This document shows, piece after piece, positions 1-6,155 of a stretch of 7,114 nucleotides of DNA. The stretch's first letter is position 1; the number at the start of each line of letters is the position of its first letter. Under the pieces are notes generated by a model. It made no database searches and was not told the DNA's origin. It was given only the letters and a program-made list of their open reading frames with translations. The DNA is taken from the NCBI GenBank assembly GCA_041608535.1, contig JBFISM010000166.1, positions 1-7,114 on the forward strand, given 5' to 3'. This DNA is from JBFISM01 sp041608535. Lineage in GTDB: Bacteria > Actinomycetota > Acidimicrobiia > Spongiisociales > UBA5794. Made by a program: the position numbers and the translations under genes.

Positions 1-495
1 CATGGCGAGGGCGCGGGCAATGGCCACCCGCTGCTGCTGGCCGCCGGAGAGCTGCATCGGGTAGGCGTCCTCTTTGTGGGCAAGGCCCACGGCGCTCAGC
101 AGCTCGCGGGCTCTGGTCCGTGCGGCCGCCTTGTCGACGCCCTTGACCCTGATCGGCGCCTCGATGATGTTCTCCATGGCGGTCATGTGCGGGAAGAGAT
201 TGAAGCGCTGGAACACCATGCCCATCTCCTCGCGTGCCCGGCGGATCTCGCCCCGCGTAGCAAAGCTGACCTTGCCGTCGTTGCCCGGTGCGCACAACAC
301 CTTGCCGTCGACTTCGATGCTCCCGGCGTCGGGGCGCTCGAGGAGGTTGATGCAACGCAGCATCGTCGTCTTGCCCGATCCCGACGGCCCGATGATCGCC
401 AGGACGTCGCCCTTGTCGACGCTCAGATCCACACCCCGCAGGACGTGATTGTCTTTGAAGGACTTGCGGAGGCCTTCCACTTTCACCAAGGCCAT
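1..495 (-). CDS. Polar amino acid ABC transporter ATP-binding protein (3' end outside window)
   Basis: Cytoplasmic ATPase subunit (GlnQ/HisP/GltL type) that would power the importer encoded by the two permeases and the lipoprotein upstream. The visible 165 residues contain the Walker A motif GPSGSGKTT (about 36-44), the Q-loop in VFQRFNLFPHM (Gln96) and the ABC signature LSGGQQQRVAIARAL (149-163). The phrase FNLFPHMT is characteristic of the amino-acid-uptake branch of ABC ATPases. The gene continues past base 1, so Walker B, the catalytic Glu and the H-loop are not seen; family members are about 240-260 residues. The ATG at 495-493 lies one base after the permease stop (TGA-C-ATG), with a GAGGG Shine-Dalgarno (complement of 502-506) inside the permease's last codons, which indicates translational coupling. 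The family call is firm; the substrate is unknown. Confidence 0.95.
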   Translation of the reverse strand, partial: MALVKVEGLRKSFKDNHVLRGVDLSVDKGDVLAIIGPSGSGKTTMLRCINLLERPDAGSIEVDGKVLCAPGNDGKVSFATRGEIRRAREEMGMVFQRFNLFPHMTAMENIIEAPIRVKGVDKAAARTRARELLSAVGLAHKEDAYPMQLSGGQQQRVAIARALAM

Positions 496-496
496 G

Positions 497-1147
497 TCAC
501 ACCCTCAGTCGGAACGCACGTTCGAAGCCCATTTGAGCGAACTGGAGAACCGTGTTCAACGCCAGGTAGATGAACGCGATCGTCACCAGCGGCTCGAGCG
601 ACACGAACCGGAAGCTGATCACACGTTGGGCGAGCAGCGTGATCTCGGTGATCGTGACGATCGATGCGATCGATGTGAGCTTGAGCAGGGTCATCGCGTT
701 CCCGAAGTACGGTGGAATCATGATGCGCAGACCCTGGGGGATGATGATCCGGCGCATGTAGTGACGGCCGGTCATGCCCAACGCCTCCGACGCCTCCCAT
801 TGCCCCCCGTCCACACCCATGATGCCCGCCCGGATGACCTCGCCTTGGTAGACCGCCGTCCACAACGCCAGTCCGAGGACCCCGGTGGGGAACCGCTCGA
901 GCGTGAGACCGAGTTCGGGGAACACGAAGAAGGCGATGAACAGCAGGATGAGGGGCGGAATGCCGCGGCCGACCCAGGTGATCCCCGCAGACACGGCGCG
1001 CAATGGGCTGAAGCGGGAAAGACGCATGAGCGCAAGGACGAGCCCGCCCAGAGTTCCATACAGAAGCGACCAGGCGAAGAGACCGATCGTCACCGGGACA
1101 CCCTTCCAGATACCCGGGAACTCCTCGATGATGAATGCGATGTCCAT
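497..1147 (-). CDS. Polar amino acid ABC transporter permease, second copy (HisM/GlnP family)
   Basis: Inner-membrane permease of 216 residues, the usual length for the HisM/GlnP/ArtM family. Hydrophobic segments appear at about 19-41, 54-78, 88-110, 145-170 and 185-208. The cytoplasmic EAA loop that docks on the ATPase is intact: GQWEASEALGMT followed by RRIIIPQ (about 115-138). The segment GRGIPPLILLFIAFF (60-74) corresponds to the 'RGTPxLVQLF' block that typifies the family. It is paralogous to the permease just upstream, sharing the GQWEASEALGMT block and a similar C-terminus (RLRV versus ALKV), so the pair probably forms a heterodimeric channel. The ATG start has an overlapping AGGAC/GAAGGA ribosome site spanning the upstream stop, with 9 bases between the genes. 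Stop is TGA, one base before the ATPase gene. Confidence 0.94.
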   Translation of the reverse strand: MDIAFIIEEFPGIWKGVPVTIGLFAWSLLYGTLGGLVLALMRLSRFSPLRAVSAGITWVGRGIPPLILLFIAFFVFPELGLTLERFPTGVLGLALWTAVYQGEVIRAGIMGVDGGQWEASEALGMTGRHYMRRIIIPQGLRIMIPPYFGNAMTLLKLTSIASIVTITEITLLAQRVISFRFVSLEPLVTIAFIYLALNTVLQFAQMGFERAFRLRV

Positions 1148-1156
1148 GGGCGTCCT

Positions 1157-1810
1157 TCAGACCTTGAGCGCCAAGCGCCGCTCGAGATAGATCTGGCCGA
1201 CCACTATCGCCGACGACATCACGAGATAGAGGGCCGCTGCGGTGAGCATCACCTCGATGGGCTTGAACGTCGAGTTGGCGAGCTGCCGGGACAGGCCGGT
1301 CAACTCCACGAGTCCGATGGCGGTGGCGAGCGACGTCGTCTGCAGCACGAGCACGGTGTTGCTCAGGTACGGCGGGATCATCACCCGCACCGCCTGAGGG
1401 AGGATGATCCGGCGCATGCGGTGAGCCGGCGTCATGCCGAGAGCCTCGGAGGCCTCCCACTGTCCGGGATCGACCGACAAGATGCCGGAGCGGATGATCT
1501 CGGCCTTGTAAGCGCCGGCTCCGGCGCCGAGACCGATGATCGCCGCCTGCAGCGGAGAGAGGAACGTCAACCAGTCGCGGGCGACGACGAAGAACGCCAG
1601 GAAGATGATGACGAGTGTCGGCATGGCGCGGAAGAACCAGATGTAGACGGCTGCGAACCAGCGCACGGGAACCAATCGTGACTGCCGCATGATGGCGATG
1701 ACCAGGCCGACGATGGTGGCGAGGACGAGGCCGCCCACGAACAACTGGAGGGTCAACTGTGTTGCCTCCAGGAGCAGGGGAAAGATGTCTGCTACCAGGC
1801 CCCAGTCCAC
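1157..1810 (-). CDS. Polar amino acid ABC transporter permease, first copy (HisQ/GlnP family)
   Basis: Inner-membrane permease of 217 residues, paralogue and likely heterodimer partner of the following gene. Hydrophobic segments lie at about 22-41, 52-77, 86-108, 150-170 and 186-206. The EAA loop is complete: GQWEASEALGMT then RRIILPQAVR (about 116-142). The segment FRAMPTLVIIFLAFF (60-74) matches the conserved RGTPxLVQLF-type block. The start is GTG (1810-1808), preceded by AAAGGG four bases upstream; this is a rather tight spacing, but no in-frame ATG gives a full-length first transmembrane helix. It lies 62 bases downstream of the binding-protein gene, the only sizeable gap in the operon, and that gap contains a strong hairpin. 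Family assignment is firm. Confidence 0.94.
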   Translation of the reverse strand: MDWGLVADIFPLLLEATQLTLQLFVGGLVLATIVGLVIAIMRQSRLVPVRWFAAVYIWFFRAMPTLVIIFLAFFVVARDWLTFLSPLQAAIIGLGAGAGAYKAEIIRSGILSVDPGQWEASEALGMTPAHRMRRIILPQAVRVMIPPYLSNTVLVLQTTSLATAIGLVELTGLSRQLANSTFKPIEVMLTAAALYLVMSSAIVVGQIYLERRLALKV

Positions 1811-1828
1811 GGTTCCCTTTGGGTCGGC

Positions 1829-1855
1829 GATCCGGGGGCACGAAGCCCCCGGATC
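1829..1855 (-). promoter_or_regulatory. Intercistronic hairpin between binding protein and first permease
   Basis: A perfect inverted repeat, GATCCGGGGGC / GCCCCCGGATC, forms an 11-bp stem with a 5-base loop. In the minus-strand transcript the loop reads UUCGU. It sits 17 bases after the lipoprotein stop codon and 18 bases before the permease GTG. There is no U-tract after it (the following bases are GCCGACCC), so it is not a textbook intrinsic terminator. By analogy with binding-protein-dependent import operons, it could protect the upstream mRNA from 3' exonucleases or cause partial termination, giving more binding protein than permease. The stem is seen directly; the function is inference. 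Confidence 0.7.
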
Positions 1856-1872
1856 GGATCAGCGGTCGGTCC

Positions 1873-2877
1873 CTACGGGCAGTTGCCTTCGGGGAGGGTG
1901 GTGTAGGGGGGTTGGGCGTTGATGTCGTCGGGTACTTCGATGCAGCGTCCGAACCACTTGACCTGGAGCTCGGCCAGGGTGCCGTCGGCGATCATCTCGT
2001 CGAGGACCGGGTTGATGGCATCGCGCAGACCTTCGGAGTCGGGTCGGAACGTCATCGACAGTGGGTGAGCATTGAGGGTGGGTCCGGTGACCTCGAGCTC
2101 CGGGTCGGCCAGGGCCCGGGCGGCACCGACCAGCGAGTCGATCACCCACACGTCGATCCGCTCCTGCTTGAGGGCCAGCTCGGCTTCGGCAGCACCGGCA
2201 AACGGCACGTACTCGTCGTAGCCCAACATCTCTTCGTTCTCGATGGTCCACTGCTCGTGGATCGAGCCCTGGATGGCGCCGGCGCTGCCGGTGATTCCAT
2301 CGAGACCGGGAGATCCGGCATCCGCGGCGCGTACCAGCGCAATGAAGCCGGCTGAGGTCATCGGGCGGGTGAAGATGAACGTCTCCTGCCGCTCCTCGGT
2401 CGGCCAGATACCCGAATCGGCGATGTCGTACAGACCCGCCTGGAGACCTTCGAGCTCGGCAACGAAGTCGACGGTCGGGGTGGCGAACTCGAGCCCGAGC
2501 CGTGACGCCACCTCGGCGCCGACATCGAGGGAATAACCCTCCACATCACCCGTCTCGGCATTGATCAACGTGAACGGCGGGAAGTTCCCCGTCGTCACCA
2601 GCGTCAAGGTCCCCGCCTCCACCAAGAACTCATCCAGGTTGGGTGCTGCGGCAGCCGTGGTGTCGGGTGCGGCTGTGGTGTCGGCTGCAGCGGTGGTGTC
2701 GGGTGCGGCCGTCGTGTCGGCTGCGGCCGTTGTGTCCGGTGCAGCCGTGGTGTCGGCTGCGGCCGTCGTGTCGGGTGCGGCCGTTGTGTCCGTGGCGTCG
2801 TCGTCGCCTCCGCACGCCGCAACCACGAGCAACAGCGTTGTGGTGAGTAGTGCCAGTCGCTTCATTCGGAGTCTCAT
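1873..2877 (-). CDS. Substrate-binding lipoprotein of polar amino acid ABC importer (SBP_bac_3 family)
   Basis: Extracytoplasmic receptor of the importer, 334 residues from the chosen ATG at 2877-2875. The N-terminus MRLRMKRLALLTTTLLLVVAAC is a lipoprotein signal with lipobox VAAC; Cys22 would be lipidated. Residues 30-77 are eight DTTAA(P/A) units forming a flexible tether. The SBP_bac_3 fold follows from about residue 85: NFPPFTLIN, GDVEGYSLDVGAEVASRLGL, then PTEERQETFIFTRP and ERIDVWVIDSLVG. Arg163 in TEER and Asp247 in WVIDS align with the residues that bind the alpha-carboxylate and alpha-amino groups in glutamine/histidine-type receptors, so an amino-acid-like ligand is favoured. Cys312 and Cys333 near the C-terminus could form a disulfide. 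The frame is open further upstream (to 2952), but this start has AGGGAG five bases ahead and yields the signal peptide directly. An internal ATG at 2865 is an alternative. Confidence 0.92.
   Translation of the reverse strand: MRLRMKRLALLTTTLLLVVAACGGDDDATDTTAAPDTTAAADTTAAPDTTAAADTTAAPDTTAAADTTAAPDTTAAAAPNLDEFLVEAGTLTLVTTGNFPPFTLINAETGDVEGYSLDVGAEVASRLGLEFATPTVDFVAELEGLQAGLYDIADSGIWPTEERQETFIFTRPMTSAGFIALVRAADAGSPGLDGITGSAGAIQGSIHEQWTIENEEMLGYDEYVPFAGAAEAELALKQERIDVWVIDSLVGAARALADPELEVTGPTLNAHPLSMTFRPDSEGLRDAINPVLDEMIADGTLAELQVKWFGRCIEVPDDINAQPPYTTLPEGNCP
2647..2790 (-). repeat. Tandem 18-bp (36-bp higher-order) coding repeat, DTTAAP/DTTAAA
   Basis: Eight tandem 18-bp units encode alternating DTTAAP and DTTAAA, so the full period is 36 bp present four times. 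The units differ from one another almost only at synonymous third positions (for example GCC/GCT/GCA alanine codons), so the peptide pattern is kept more strictly than the DNA. It forms the linker between the lipidated cysteine and the binding domain of the transporter receptor. Similar Asp/Thr/Ala-rich tethers are common in secreted lipoproteins of Acidimicrobiia-like actinobacteria (recalled, not searched). Confidence 0.95.
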
Positions 2878-3683
2878 GTCTTCTCCCTCGTCATTGCATG
2901 GGTCATCCCCTGCTGATCGCCGGTGTCGGCAGTCGCCGTCAACCCAACCCATTCCTCGGACGCCGCCGTTGCCGCGTCGAGAAGGGCCGGGATGTGACTC
3001 TGTATCACCGCAAAACGATCAGCCGGAGCGTACAGGCTCATCACGGCGATCGTCCGGCCGCCGGCGTTCTTGAGCGGCGCAGCCACTGCAGCGGCGCCCT
3101 CGACGGTCTCTCCCGAGCTGAGGCTCCACCCCCGCCGGCGCGTGGCGTCGATGCGCTCCCGCAGCTCGTCGAGTCCGGAAACGGTGCGTGAAGCCAACGG
3201 GGTGAAATCGGCGCGCTCTGCGATCTGGGCGATCTCCTCGTCGGGGAGGTCGGCGAGAATGACGTGACCGACCGCACCCGACCACACCGGCGCCGTGAAG
3301 CCCACGCCGCGCGCCCAGCGGACCCCGTGGTGTCCTTCCACCTCGGCGATGCAACGCCTGACGTCGCCGTAGCGGACATGCAATCCGCTCGTCTCCTGGG
3401 TGATTCCCACCAGTGTCTGGAGATGGCGATGTGCGGTATCGGCCAGACCGACGCCGACCGCACCCGCCGCGATGCGGCCGAGTTTTTCCGTGACGCCGAA
3501 CTCGTCGCCGACCTTCGCGACCACGCCCTTCTTGCCGAGGGTATCCAAGATGCGATATACGGTGGGACGAGGGAGGTCGAGCTCGCGAGCCACCAGGGAG
3601 GCGGGCTTGGTGCCCCCACTCTCGGCGAGGAGAAAGAGCACATCGAGCGCACGGTTGACCGACTGCATCCCGCTCAGGGGCAT
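2874..3683 (-). CDS. IclR-family transcriptional regulator
   Basis: DNA-binding regulator, 269 residues from the chosen ATG (IclR proteins are usually 240-280). An N-terminal winged helix-turn-helix covers about 7-65: MQSVNRALDVLFLLAE, then KPASLVARELDLPRPTVYRIL with the recognition helix at about 37-50. The effector domain runs from about 85 to 245 and includes GRIAAGAVGVGLADTAHRHL, the loop GVGFTAPVWSGAVGHVILA and the family motif GWSLSSGETVEGAAAVAAPL (186-204). It probably senses the imported compound or a metabolite and controls the importer. It is the first gene of the importer operon; its TGA overlaps the next ATG as ATGA, and its last codons carry that gene's ribosome site. The start is uncertain: GGGAGG abuts the ATG at 3683, and the alternative ATG at 3668 (MQSVNRAL) is 15 bases from the same site. 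Family certain, ligand unknown. Confidence 0.93.
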   Translation of the reverse strand: MPLSGMQSVNRALDVLFLLAESGGTKPASLVARELDLPRPTVYRILDTLGKKGVVAKVGDEFGVTEKLGRIAAGAVGVGLADTAHRHLQTLVGITQETSGLHVRYGDVRRCIAEVEGHHGVRWARGVGFTAPVWSGAVGHVILADLPDEEIAQIAERADFTPLASRTVSGLDELRERIDATRRRGWSLSSGETVEGAAAVAAPLKNAGGRTIAVMSLYAPADRFAVIQSHIPALLDAATAASEEWVGLTATADTGDQQGMTHAMTREKT

Positions 3684-3689
3684 CCTCCC

Positions 3690-3699
3690 ACAGATCTGT
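3690..3699. promoter_or_regulatory. Perfect 10-bp palindrome before IclR gene, possible operator
   Basis: ACAGATCTGT is a perfect palindrome in the predicted 5' leader of the regulator gene, six bases from its chosen ATG. Together with the GC palindrome at 3708-3721 it lies just downstream of the predicted promoter, where repressor binding would block transcription. IclR proteins often bind palindromic sites near their own promoters. Seen directly; the operator role is inference, and a 10-bp palindrome can occur by chance. Confidence 0.35.
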
Positions 3700-3707
3700 C
3701 CGCGATA

Positions 3708-3721
3708 CGGGCGGCCGCCCG
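3708..3721. promoter_or_regulatory. Perfect 14-bp palindrome downstream of IclR promoter, possible operator
   Basis: CGGGCGGCCGCCCG is a perfect 14-bp palindrome, starting about 8 bases after the predicted transcription start of the regulator operon. It could be an operator or, in RNA, a short GC hairpin in the leader, although a loop would have to open its centre. In a GC-rich genome such palindromes are more frequent than in average DNA, so the call is tentative. Confidence 0.3.
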
Positions 3722-3735
3722 CATCACGGAAAGAC

Positions 3736-3763
3736 GGTATAGGAGTCCACGAGCCGGCGTCAA
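3736..3763 (-). promoter_or_regulatory. Predicted sigma-70-type promoter of the iclR-importer operon
   Basis: On the minus strand, TTGACG (3763-3758) and TATACC (3741-3736) are separated by 16 bases. The -35 matches the consensus in five of six positions and the -10 in four of six. Transcription would start near 3729, leaving a leader of about 46 bases before the chosen ATG that contains both palindromes. A 7-bp inverted repeat, AAGACGG (3731-3737) and CCGTCTT (3774-3780), brackets the promoter and may be a further protein-binding site. Confidence 0.6.
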
Positions 3764-3804
3764 CTGGTTGGCGCCGTCTTGGTTTCACGCCGGGGTCGGC
3801 TGGA

Positions 3805-3810
3805 TAGGAT
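3805..3810 (+). promoter_or_regulatory. Possible -10 element for the LLM oxidoreductase gene
   Basis: TAGGAT fits the actinobacterial TAnnnT -10 pattern and would start transcription near 3817, giving a leader of about 70 bases. No convincing -35 lies at the right distance (TTTCAC 16 bases upstream is poor). The rest of this 202-base divergent intergenic region (3684-3885) holds only the opposite promoter and palindromes described separately. Confidence 0.25.
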
Positions 3811-3885
3811 CGCCGTTCGCAATCGGAAGGTCGATGTCACGATGGCGAGCGAGCTCGTAGCGGAACAGCTCTTCTGGAGTGCGCG

Positions 3886-4767
3886 ATGACCGGCGAGCTC
3901 GGCCGTATCGGGGTGTGGAGCGGTCGCCTGCAGCGGCGCCCGACGTCCCAAGCGATGGAGCTCGTTGCGGAGTGGGACGAACTGGGCTTCGGGGCACTCT
4001 GGGTTCCCGAGTCTCCGGCCGGCAAGGACGTGCTCACCTTTGCCGCCGTCCTCCTCGGAGGGGCGCGGCGCATGGCGGTCGGAACGGGCATTGCCAACAT
4101 CTGGGTGCGCGATCCCGTGGCGATGGCGAGCGCTCGCAGAACCATCGGAGACGCGTATCCGGGTCGATTCATCCTCGGCGTCGGGATCAGCCACGAGAGC
4201 ACGGCAACCATGCGAGGCCACCGGTACATCCGGCCGCTCGACACGATGCGCAGCTATCTCGCGGCGATGAACGATGCTCCCTTCGACGGCCACCCACCCG
4301 AACATGATCCTCCTACGGTCGTGGCGGCGCTGGGTCCGAAGATGATCGCCACGGCCGGCGAACTGGCGGACGGGATCCACCCCTTCCTCACCTCACCCGA
4401 CCACACTGCGCAGGCACGAGCGCTGCTGGGCGAGGGGAAGACGATCGTCGTCGAGCAGGGGGCGATCGTGACCTCCGATCCGGTGCCCGCCCGGGAGGCA
4501 GCGGCTGTCAACCTCGCCCGTTATCTGCGGTGGCCCAACTACCGCAACCACTTTCTGCGCAGCGGCTACGCCGAGGACGAGCTGGGGGGAGGCGGCAGCG
4601 AACGTCTGATCGCTGCGGTGTACGCCATCGGCGGCGTGTCCACCGTCAGAGATCGAATCGAGGAGCATCTGGCGGCGGGCGCCGATCAGGTTGCGGTGCA
4701 GATCATCGATGGGGGCCTCGACGAAGTGGCTGCACTGAAGGAGCTGGCTCCGGCGTTACTGGGTTGA
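3886..4767 (+). CDS. Luciferase-like (LLM) oxidoreductase, putative F420-dependent, MSMEG_4141-like
   Basis: Single-domain TIM-barrel oxidoreductase of the bacterial luciferase superfamily, 293 residues. The pattern of blocks matches, from memory, the TIGR03620 subfamily (probable F420-dependent, MSMEG_4141 type): RIGVWSGRL (7-15), ELGFGALWVPE (32-42), VGTGIANIWVRDPVAMA (65-81), PGRFILGVGISH (92-103), VVAALGPKMIATAGELADG (145-163) and RYLRWPNYRNHFLRSGY (212-228). Such enzymes use reduced F420 or FMN for hydride transfer to unidentified substrates; the cofactor cannot be proved here. The start is ATG at 3886 with GGAG six bases upstream. It is divergent from the importer operon, with 202 bases between the two start codons, and its stop overlaps the 3' end of the flavoprotein gene by 12 bases on opposite strands. 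A 5-bp hairpin (CGCGC-GATG-GCGCG, 4770-4783) follows the stop but lacks a U-tract. Fold certain; role in the pathway inferred from location only. Confidence 0.88.
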   Translation: MTGELGRIGVWSGRLQRRPTSQAMELVAEWDELGFGALWVPESPAGKDVLTFAAVLLGGARRMAVGTGIANIWVRDPVAMASARRTIGDAYPGRFILGVGISHESTATMRGHRYIRPLDTMRSYLAAMNDAPFDGHPPEHDPPTVVAALGPKMIATAGELADGIHPFLTSPDHTAQARALLGEGKTIVVEQGAIVTSDPVPAREAAAVNLARYLRWPNYRNHFLRSGYAEDELGGGGSERLIAAVYAIGGVSTVRDRIEEHLAAGADQVAVQIIDGGLDEVAALKELAPALLG

Positions 4768-6126
4768 ATCGCGCGCGATGGCGCGTCCGGCCAAATAGCC
4801 GAGCCCCAGCGCGCTGAGGAGGCCGTTGCCCGACATGTAGCCGTCGGCGCCGTGGCCCGATATCCCGGCCGCGGCCCCGCCCGCCGCATAGAGACCCGGG
4901 ATCGGCTCGCCGTCACGGAGCACGGCGGCGTCGGCGTTGACCCGAAGCCCACCCTGCGTGTGGAACAGCGCTCCCGTCACCTTCACCGTGGCGTACGGCG
5001 GTTCCAGCACATGAGGCCACAGCGTCCGCCCGAACGGATCGGTCTTGGCACCGGCTGCGATGGCCGCAACATTCTCGATGGTGTGCCGGATGGCGTCGTG
5101 CGGCACACCGATCGTGTCCGCCAGTGCTGCGGTGTCACCGGCCCAGCGGACTGCCTTGGCGGTCAACAGGTCCTGATAATCGGCAAAGGGCAACGCCTTC
5201 TCGTGAATGGTCTCGTCGTAGACGACCCACGCCACCCCGTCGGGCTGCTGCAACACGGGCACCGCATACTCGGAATAGCCGGTCGACTCGTCGCCGAAGC
5301 GTTCCCCGTTGGAGTTGACGAGAAAAGCGCCGTTCATCACCGACGTCCAGGTGAGCAGAACGCCGTGGGGAGTGGAGACGGACGCATGGCCTTGATAGGA
5401 ATCGAGAAACCCGACGTCGGCTCCCAGCGGTTCGCCGATCGCCAGCGCATCGCCGGTGCTGTGGTCGCCCCCGAAGTAGAGACCGTCTGCGATCTCCGGG
5501 ATGTACCGGCGCACCAGCTCCGAGTTGGCCCCATAGCCGTTGGTGGCCAGAACCAACGCCCGGGTGGCCAGCTCCTCGCGGGTGGCGTCGGGTCGCTCCG
5601 CCGTCACCGTGGCGAAACCTCCATCGTTCTCCTCGAAAGCGGTGACGCGAAGTGGCGTGATGAGGGTGATCTGGGTACGCGCCTCCATCGCTGCGAGCAA
5701 GTGGCGGTGCAGCGTGCGTCCGGCTCGGTCGGGGACACACAGATGGCGCAGCCTGCTGTGGCCCGGGAACCACACGTCGGTCACCAGCTCGAGCGGCACG
5801 GCGCAGTCGTCGGCCAGCCACTCACCCAGCTCCACCGAAGCCTCGGCGAGGGCGCGAGTCACCACTGCATCGGCCTGTCCCTTGGTCTTCTTCATGGTGT
5901 CGGCGATGAGCGTCTCGGGGTCGTCGTCAATGCCTTGGGCCCGCTGCCACCGACTCCCCGCGGAGGGAATCATCGAGGTGCTCATCGAGGTGTTGTTACC
6001 CGCCCGGAACGTCTCGCTCGCCTCCAGCAACGCGACGTCCAGACCGGCGTCTGCGGCGGACAGCGATGCCGCCAAACCCGCGGCTCCGGCTCCGGCGACC
6101 ACGACATCGATGTCTGGGGCGTCCAC
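4756..6126 (-). CDS. FAD-dependent oxidoreductase, FAD_binding_2 (fumarate reductase/ketosteroid dehydrogenase-like) family
   Basis: Cytosolic flavoprotein of 456 residues, with no signal peptide. The N-terminal Rossmann motif is VVVAGAGAAGLAAS (8-21) with Glu35 ending the second strand for FAD ribose binding. Further family blocks are ALVLATNGYG (190-199), NGERFGDE (273-280), FHTQGGLRV (388-396), GLYAAGGAAAGISGHG (411-426) and SGNGLLSALGLGYLAGRAIA (432-451). Relatives oxidise or reduce C-C bonds next to a carbonyl or carboxylate (fumarate, urocanate, tricarballylate, 3-ketosteroids). His389 matches the fumarate reductase HTxGG histidine, but the two arginines expected after RFxNE and before GGN are Tyr284 and Tyr430. 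The Y-x-S-G block at 430-433 is reminiscent of ketosteroid-type enzymes. The GTG start is fixed: an in-frame TAG lies at 6138-6136 with no start codon between. It ends with TAA inside the convergent LLM gene. Confidence 0.9.
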   Translation of the reverse strand: MDAPDIDVVVAGAGAAGLAASLSAADAGLDVALLEASETFRAGNNTSMSTSMIPSAGSRWQRAQGIDDDPETLIADTMKKTKGQADAVVTRALAEASVELGEWLADDCAVPLELVTDVWFPGHSRLRHLCVPDRAGRTLHRHLLAAMEARTQITLITPLRVTAFEENDGGFATVTAERPDATREELATRALVLATNGYGANSELVRRYIPEIADGLYFGGDHSTGDALAIGEPLGADVGFLDSYQGHASVSTPHGVLLTWTSVMNGAFLVNSNGERFGDESTGYSEYAVPVLQQPDGVAWVVYDETIHEKALPFADYQDLLTAKAVRWAGDTAALADTIGVPHDAIRHTIENVAAIAAGAKTDPFGRTLWPHVLEPPYATVKVTGALFHTQGGLRVNADAAVLRDGEPIPGLYAAGGAAAGISGHGADGYMSGNGLLSALGLGYLAGRAIARDSTQ

Positions 6127-6132
6127 CGGGAA

Positions 6133-6138
6133 AGCCTA
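6133..6138 (-). promoter_or_regulatory. -10 element for leaderless transcription of the FAD oxidoreductase
   Basis: On the minus strand TAGGCT is followed by exactly six bases (TTCCCG) and then the GTG start, the distance that puts the transcription start on the G of GTG. No good -35 is present; position -35 would fall on the first codons of the divergent gene. Alternatively the AGG could act as a weak ribosome site, with the promoter lying inside the neighbouring gene. Confidence 0.5.
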
Positions 6139-6143
6139 TTCGG

Positions 6144-6149
6144 TAGGGT
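6144..6149 (+). promoter_or_regulatory. -10 element for leaderless transcription of the racemase-like gene
   Basis: TAGGGT is followed by six bases (CCCGGC) and then the ATG at 6156, matching a leaderless TAnnnT promoter. It mirrors the element for the divergent gene, with five bases between the two hexamers. The AGGG within it could instead serve as a Shine-Dalgarno seven bases from the ATG, so mapping the transcript 5' end is needed to decide. Confidence 0.5.
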
Positions 6150-6155
6150 CCCGGC

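Noticed and set aside
449..1681. Long plus-strand open frame (410 codons) antisense to both permeases
   Set aside because: Its product is Arg/His/Asp/Glu-rich low-complexity sequence with no recognisable fold. The minus strand encodes two permeases with intact EAA motifs, so this is a by-product of GC-rich third positions.
483..1841. Minus-strand 452-codon frame across both permeases
   Set aside because: It is in a different frame from both permeases and is Arg/His/Pro-rich without domains; the two permease frames carry all family motifs.
2647..2790. Repeat array considered as CRISPR or an integration-site repeat
   Set aside because: The units are contiguous without spacers, in frame and coding, so this is a protein linker repeat.
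2878..2952. Upstream extension of the binding protein to an earlier start at 2952
   Set aside because: The added 25 residues are polar and would bury the lipoprotein signal peptide; the ATG at 2877 has a good ribosome site and gives a proper signal sequence.
2561..3073. Plus-strand frame with repeated Ala-Val-Val-Ser peptide
   Set aside because: It is the reverse complement of the DTTAA linker repeat, whose open frames on the other strand follow from the repeat itself.
3684..3788. Extension of the IclR protein to a start at 3788
   Set aside because: The extra 35 residues do not resemble the family, and they would span the predicted promoter and palindromes; the wHTH begins at MQSVNRAL.
4768..4783. 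Hairpin after the LLM gene as an intrinsic terminator
   Set aside because: The stem is only 5 bp and no U-tract follows on the plus strand; it also lies within flavoprotein codons. It is too weak to call.
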